From: Rhodospirillales bacterium
GTDB taxonomy: Bacteria > Pseudomonadota > Alphaproteobacteria > Micavibrionales > Micavibrionaceae
Reading direction: 5' to 3'
Length of the DNA: 64,000 nucleotides
NCBI GenBank assembly: GCA_020638175.1
Contig: JACKJA010000002.1
Coordinates: forward strand, 1,054,001 to 1,118,000
In this document: one piece after another, positions 61,585 through 64,000 of the stretch
Numbering within the stretch: position 1 is the stretch's first letter
Layout of the letters: every line of letters begins with the position of its first letter
Program-made: the position numbers and the translations under genes
The notes under the pieces: model-generated
The model's input: only the letters and a program-made list of their open reading frames with translations
Database searches by the model: none
Told to the model about the DNA's origin: nothing

Positions 61585-62817
61585 ATGCCGATGATGAAAC
61601 CTGTCCGACAGATCCCCATGCAGGAATGGATGACGGCTCCTGAAACGCGTGCTGTCATGGCGGCGTTGCAAGGAGAGCAACCCGGCGCGGTGCCGAATGC
61701 TTTGTTCGTCGGGGGCTGTGTTCGCAATGCTCTTCTCGGCGAAGCCGTTTCCGATATTGATATCGCAACGCCCCGTACGCCCGATCAGGTCACGGCCTGT
61801 CTAGGGGCGGCGGGGATAAAAGCCATCCCAACGGGGATCGATCATGGCACGGTAACCGCCGTGACCGAGGGCAAGGCCTTTGAAATCACAACCTTGCGGC
61901 GGGATGTTGAAACTTTTGGCCGGCATGCGGTGGTTGCCTACACCGATGACTGGGCCGAAGATGCACGCCGCCGCGATTTTACGATGAATACGCTGCTGGC
62001 CGACGATCAGGGGCATGTCTACGATCCGACCGGGCAGGGACTGGCCGATCTGGAAGCCCGGCGCGTGGTTTTCGTCGGTGACCCGGCCCGGCGCATCGCA
62101 GAGGATTATTTGCGTATCCTGCGGTTTTTCCGCTTCCATGCGTATTACGGGGCCGGGACGCCGGATGCGGTGGCCCTGAACGCCTGCCGGGCGGCAGCGG
62201 ACCATATCGGCTCGTTGTCACGGGAACGCATTACGCAGGAATTCTTGAAAATTCTGGCGGTGGATGCTCCGAAAGGTATCCTGGGCATTATGTTTGAAAA
62301 CAATGTAATGAAGGATATTTTTCATCCGGATTATAAGCCGGAAATTCTGGAGCGGCTATGCGTCTTGCAAGGGCAATATGAGGCCGCCGATATCATCCCA
62401 CGCCTGATGGTGGTGACCGGGTTTGATTCCGGGTTTTTCGGGGCGATGGAAAAATACCTGTTGCTGTCCAATGCCCGGAAAAAAGAAGGGGTAGCCCTTT
62501 TTGATATTCTGGAACAGTCCGGTGATGTGAAGCACTTGATCTATCGTTACGGCGCGGCATTAACCGGGCAGGCACTCCTTTTGCGCGCCGCCCGGACGGG
62601 GGAGAATGCACCGCTGACCGCGGCAATGGAATGTGTCAAAAACTGGCAGCCCCCGGCCTTTCCTCTGACGGGCGCGGATGTGATGGCGGCCGGTATAGCG
62701 CAAGGCCCGGCCATTGGCGAAATTCTGTCCACCATAGAAAACTGGTGGATCGAACAGGACTTTAAACTGGGGCGCGCTGAATGCGTATCAGAGCTCCAGC
62801 GGCTCACCCGGCGTTAA
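61585..62817 (+). CDS. cca: CCA-adding enzyme / poly(A) polymerase family nucleotidyltransferase
   Basis: 410 residues. Head motif FVGGCVRNALLGEAVSDIDI followed by the DID metal site, the RRDF neck (DDWAEDARRRDFTMNTLLAD), ARRIAEDYLRILRFFRFHAY, then a helical body. This is class II tRNA nucleotidyltransferase or a related poly(A) polymerase; in alphaproteobacteria it usually serves CCA addition. The gene ends 30 bases inside the convergent hydrolase gene. The start ATG at 61585 is 18 bases after the kinase stop. Confidence 0.88.
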   Translation: MPMMKPVRQIPMQEWMTAPETRAVMAALQGEQPGAVPNALFVGGCVRNALLGEAVSDIDIATPRTPDQVTACLGAAGIKAIPTGIDHGTVTAVTEGKAFEITTLRRDVETFGRHAVVAYTDDWAEDARRRDFTMNTLLADDQGHVYDPTGQGLADLEARRVVFVGDPARRIAEDYLRILRFFRFHAYYGAGTPDAVALNACRAAADHIGSLSRERITQEFLKILAVDAPKGILGIMFENNVMKDIFHPDYKPEILERLCVLQGQYEAADIIPRLMVVTGFDSGFFGAMEKYLLLSNARKKEGVALFDILEQSGDVKHLIYRYGAALTGQALLLRAARTGENAPLTAAMECVKNWQPPAFPLTGADVMAAGIAQGPAIGEILSTIENWWIEQDFKLGRAECVSELQRLTRR

Positions 62818-63477
62818 AATCTCGACCCGGCCGCGTTTGACTTGTGCCTTGAAATCTTCAGGTTTGCCAGTCAGCACAGGAAACGTGTCCCAGTGCATCG
62901 GCACCACGATATCGACATCCAGCAACTCGTTACAGGCATAGGCCGCCGTGCGCGGCGTCATCGTGTAACGATCGCCGATCGGCATTAACGCAATGTCGGG
63001 ATTGTGCAGCGTCTGGATCAGCGCCATATCGGAAAACACATCCGTATCGCCCGTGTGATAGATGCGGTGATCGCCGGTATTAAGGATCATCCCGGCGGGC
63101 TGGCCGCCGTAACTGCCGTCGGGCAGGGATGAGCTATGCACGGCGTTGACCATCGTGACCTTCAGTCCGCCGGGTAAATCCACCGTCCCGCCGATATTCA
63201 TATCAATAATTTTGTCGGGATTGGCGCCGTTGGCCTTCAGCCAGTTCGCTACCTCGAAAATACAGACCACCGTCGGATCATTGGCTTTGATGATATCCAG
63301 CGCATCGCCGACATGATCGCCATGCGCATGGGTCAGCAGCAAAATATCAATATTCGCCAGCCATGGCGCGGCATTGTCCGGCGCCATTGAATTCCCGGTA
63401 ATAAACGGGTCGATCAGGACGTTTTTCCCCTGCGCCGCAAAGTGAAAAGCCGAATGCCCCAGCCATGTCAGTTTCAT
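62788..63477 (-). CDS. UPF0173 metal-dependent hydrolase
   Basis: 229 residues, metallo-beta-lactamase fold: MKLTWLGHSAFHF, the metal motif LTHAHGDHVGD (HxHxDH), GDHRIYHTGDTDVFSDM and IVPMHWDTFPVLTG. The substrate is unknown. It overlaps the end of cca by 30 bases, tail to tail, and lies 17 bases after trmL on the same strand. Confidence 0.92.
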   Translation of the reverse strand: MKLTWLGHSAFHFAAQGKNVLIDPFITGNSMAPDNAAPWLANIDILLLTHAHGDHVGDALDIIKANDPTVVCIFEVANWLKANGANPDKIIDMNIGGTVDLPGGLKVTMVNAVHSSSLPDGSYGGQPAGMILNTGDHRIYHTGDTDVFSDMALIQTLHNPDIALMPIGDRYTMTPRTAAYACNELLDVDIVVPMHWDTFPVLTGKPEDFKAQVKRGRVEILTPGEPLEL

Positions 63478-63494
63478 TTTTTATTCCTCTCTGT

Positions 63495-63944
63495 TTAAAA
63501 TCCATCAACCTGCCGCAGTGCCTCGCCGCTAATCATGGCGCAGGCATTAATAACATTCAAGGACCGCATGCCGCTTTTCATCGGGATCAGGACACGCCCG
63601 TCGGCGGCGTCATGAACATCATCCGGCACACCGGCGCTTTCGCGGCCCGCGATCAATATATCGCCGTCCTGAAAATCAAAATTCACGTAAGGGACCGCGG
63701 CCTTCGTCGTCATCAATATCCGCCGCTGCCCCGGATAAGCGGCCTGAAATTTTGCCCATGACTCATGGCGGGCCAGATCGACGCCGTGAATATAATCCAT
63801 GGCGCTGCGCCGGATTTTGGCATCATCCCAAGGGAAACCGCAAGGCTCGATAATATCCAGCCCCATACCCATGCAGGCACACAGCCGGATAGCGGCACCG
63901 GTGTTTTGCGGGATGTCGGGTTGGTACAGGGCTAATCGGATCAT
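63495..63944 (-). CDS. trmL: tRNA (cytidine(34)-2'-O)-methyltransferase TrmL
   Basis: SPOUT methyltransferase that modifies the wobble base of tRNA-Leu. 149 residues: ALYQPDIPQNTGAAIRLCAC, MGMGLDIIEPCGFPWDDAKI, LIAGRESAGVPDDVHDAADG and the knot end RVLIPMKSGMRSLNVINACA. Normal length. It heads the trmL-hydrolase pair; the rest of the window (63945-64000) shows nothing. Confidence 0.95.
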   Translation of the reverse strand: MIRLALYQPDIPQNTGAAIRLCACMGMGLDIIEPCGFPWDDAKIRRSAMDYIHGVDLARHESWAKFQAAYPGQRRILMTTKAAVPYVNFDFQDGDILIAGRESAGVPDDVHDAADGRVLIPMKSGMRSLNVINACAMISGEALRQVDGF

Positions 63945-64000
63945 GGGGGCACTTTATCGAATAAAAACAGTTTGGGGAAGATCGCGATATATGGGTTGCA

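Noticed and set aside
1..64000. tRNA or rRNA genes, CRISPR arrays, insertion sequences, prophage or replication origin
   Set aside because: None were seen: no cloverleaf-type gene, repeat-spacer array, transposase, phage gene or dnaA-box cluster was recognised.

Overview
The window is a nearly continuous flagellar and motility locus from an alphaproteobacterium. The evidence is the presence together of CtrA, CckA, FlbD, FliX, FlbT, FlaF, a TipF-like EAL protein, a rod-binding FlgJ without a muramidase domain, a DksA that keeps only one of the four zinc-finger cysteines, and a GTTC-N7-GTTC box in front of recA. A deep-branching or Rhodospirillales/Micavibrionales-like lineage is a reasonable guess, but the sequence alone does not settle it. 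No tRNA, rRNA, insertion sequence, prophage or CRISPR array was seen.

Layout. 0-3.5 kb: tipF-like gene (cut by the window edge), pyrD, pgsA and ctrA, all on the minus strand. 3.7-5.5 kb: fliI-fliJ on the plus strand, divergent from ctrA. 5.4-12.2 kb, minus: a protein with two divergent GGDEF-like modules, a proline-rich FliK-like protein, flhG, flhF and an orphan lipoprotein with a duplicated module. 12.2-21.5 kb: flhA, an OmpA-type lipoprotein (plus), then fliF-fliG-fliH-fliN-motA-flbD read on the minus strand. 21.8-25.1 kb: a FlaG-like gene, flbT-flaF and one large flagellin. 25.2-36.7 kb: two minus-strand operons for rod, ring and hook (flgI-flgJ-two FlgN-like genes-fliK-flgD-flgE, and flgF-flgG-flgA-flgH) with fliX and dksA on the plus strand between them. 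36.9-46 kb, plus: fliL-fliM-membrane coiled-coil protein-MotE-like, cheY-cheZ, two MotB-family genes and a 1019-residue TPR protein. 46-47.8 kb, minus: FhlB-like, small protein, fliO, fliP. 47.8-54.4 kb, plus: flgB-flgC-fliE, fliQ-fliR-flhB, cckA. 54.5-64 kb: housekeeping genes (recA, smpB, dapA, slt, a two-component pair, a CCA-adding-type enzyme, a UPF0173 hydrolase, trmL).

How the parts fit. CckA and CtrA sit at the top of the alphaproteobacterial flagellar hierarchy, FlbD (a sigma-54 activator) and FliX in the middle, FlbT/FlaF at the flagellin step. Three good sigma-54 -24/-12 sites (GG-N10-GC) lie exactly where this model wants them: before flgI, flgF and flgB, together covering all rod, ring and hook operons. 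TTAA-N6-TTAA pairs, one base tighter than the textbook CtrA box, lie between ctrA and fliI and between flgF and fliL.

Two cautions matter most. flhA carries a +1/-1 pair of indels in A-runs that scrambles about 53 residues, and flbD carries three single-base deletions, so five indels fall within 3.4 kb. The restored frames match the families well, so consensus error is the first explanation, though real lesions cannot be excluded from sequence alone. The most novel-looking gene is the tandem GGDEF-like protein at 5410-7353.
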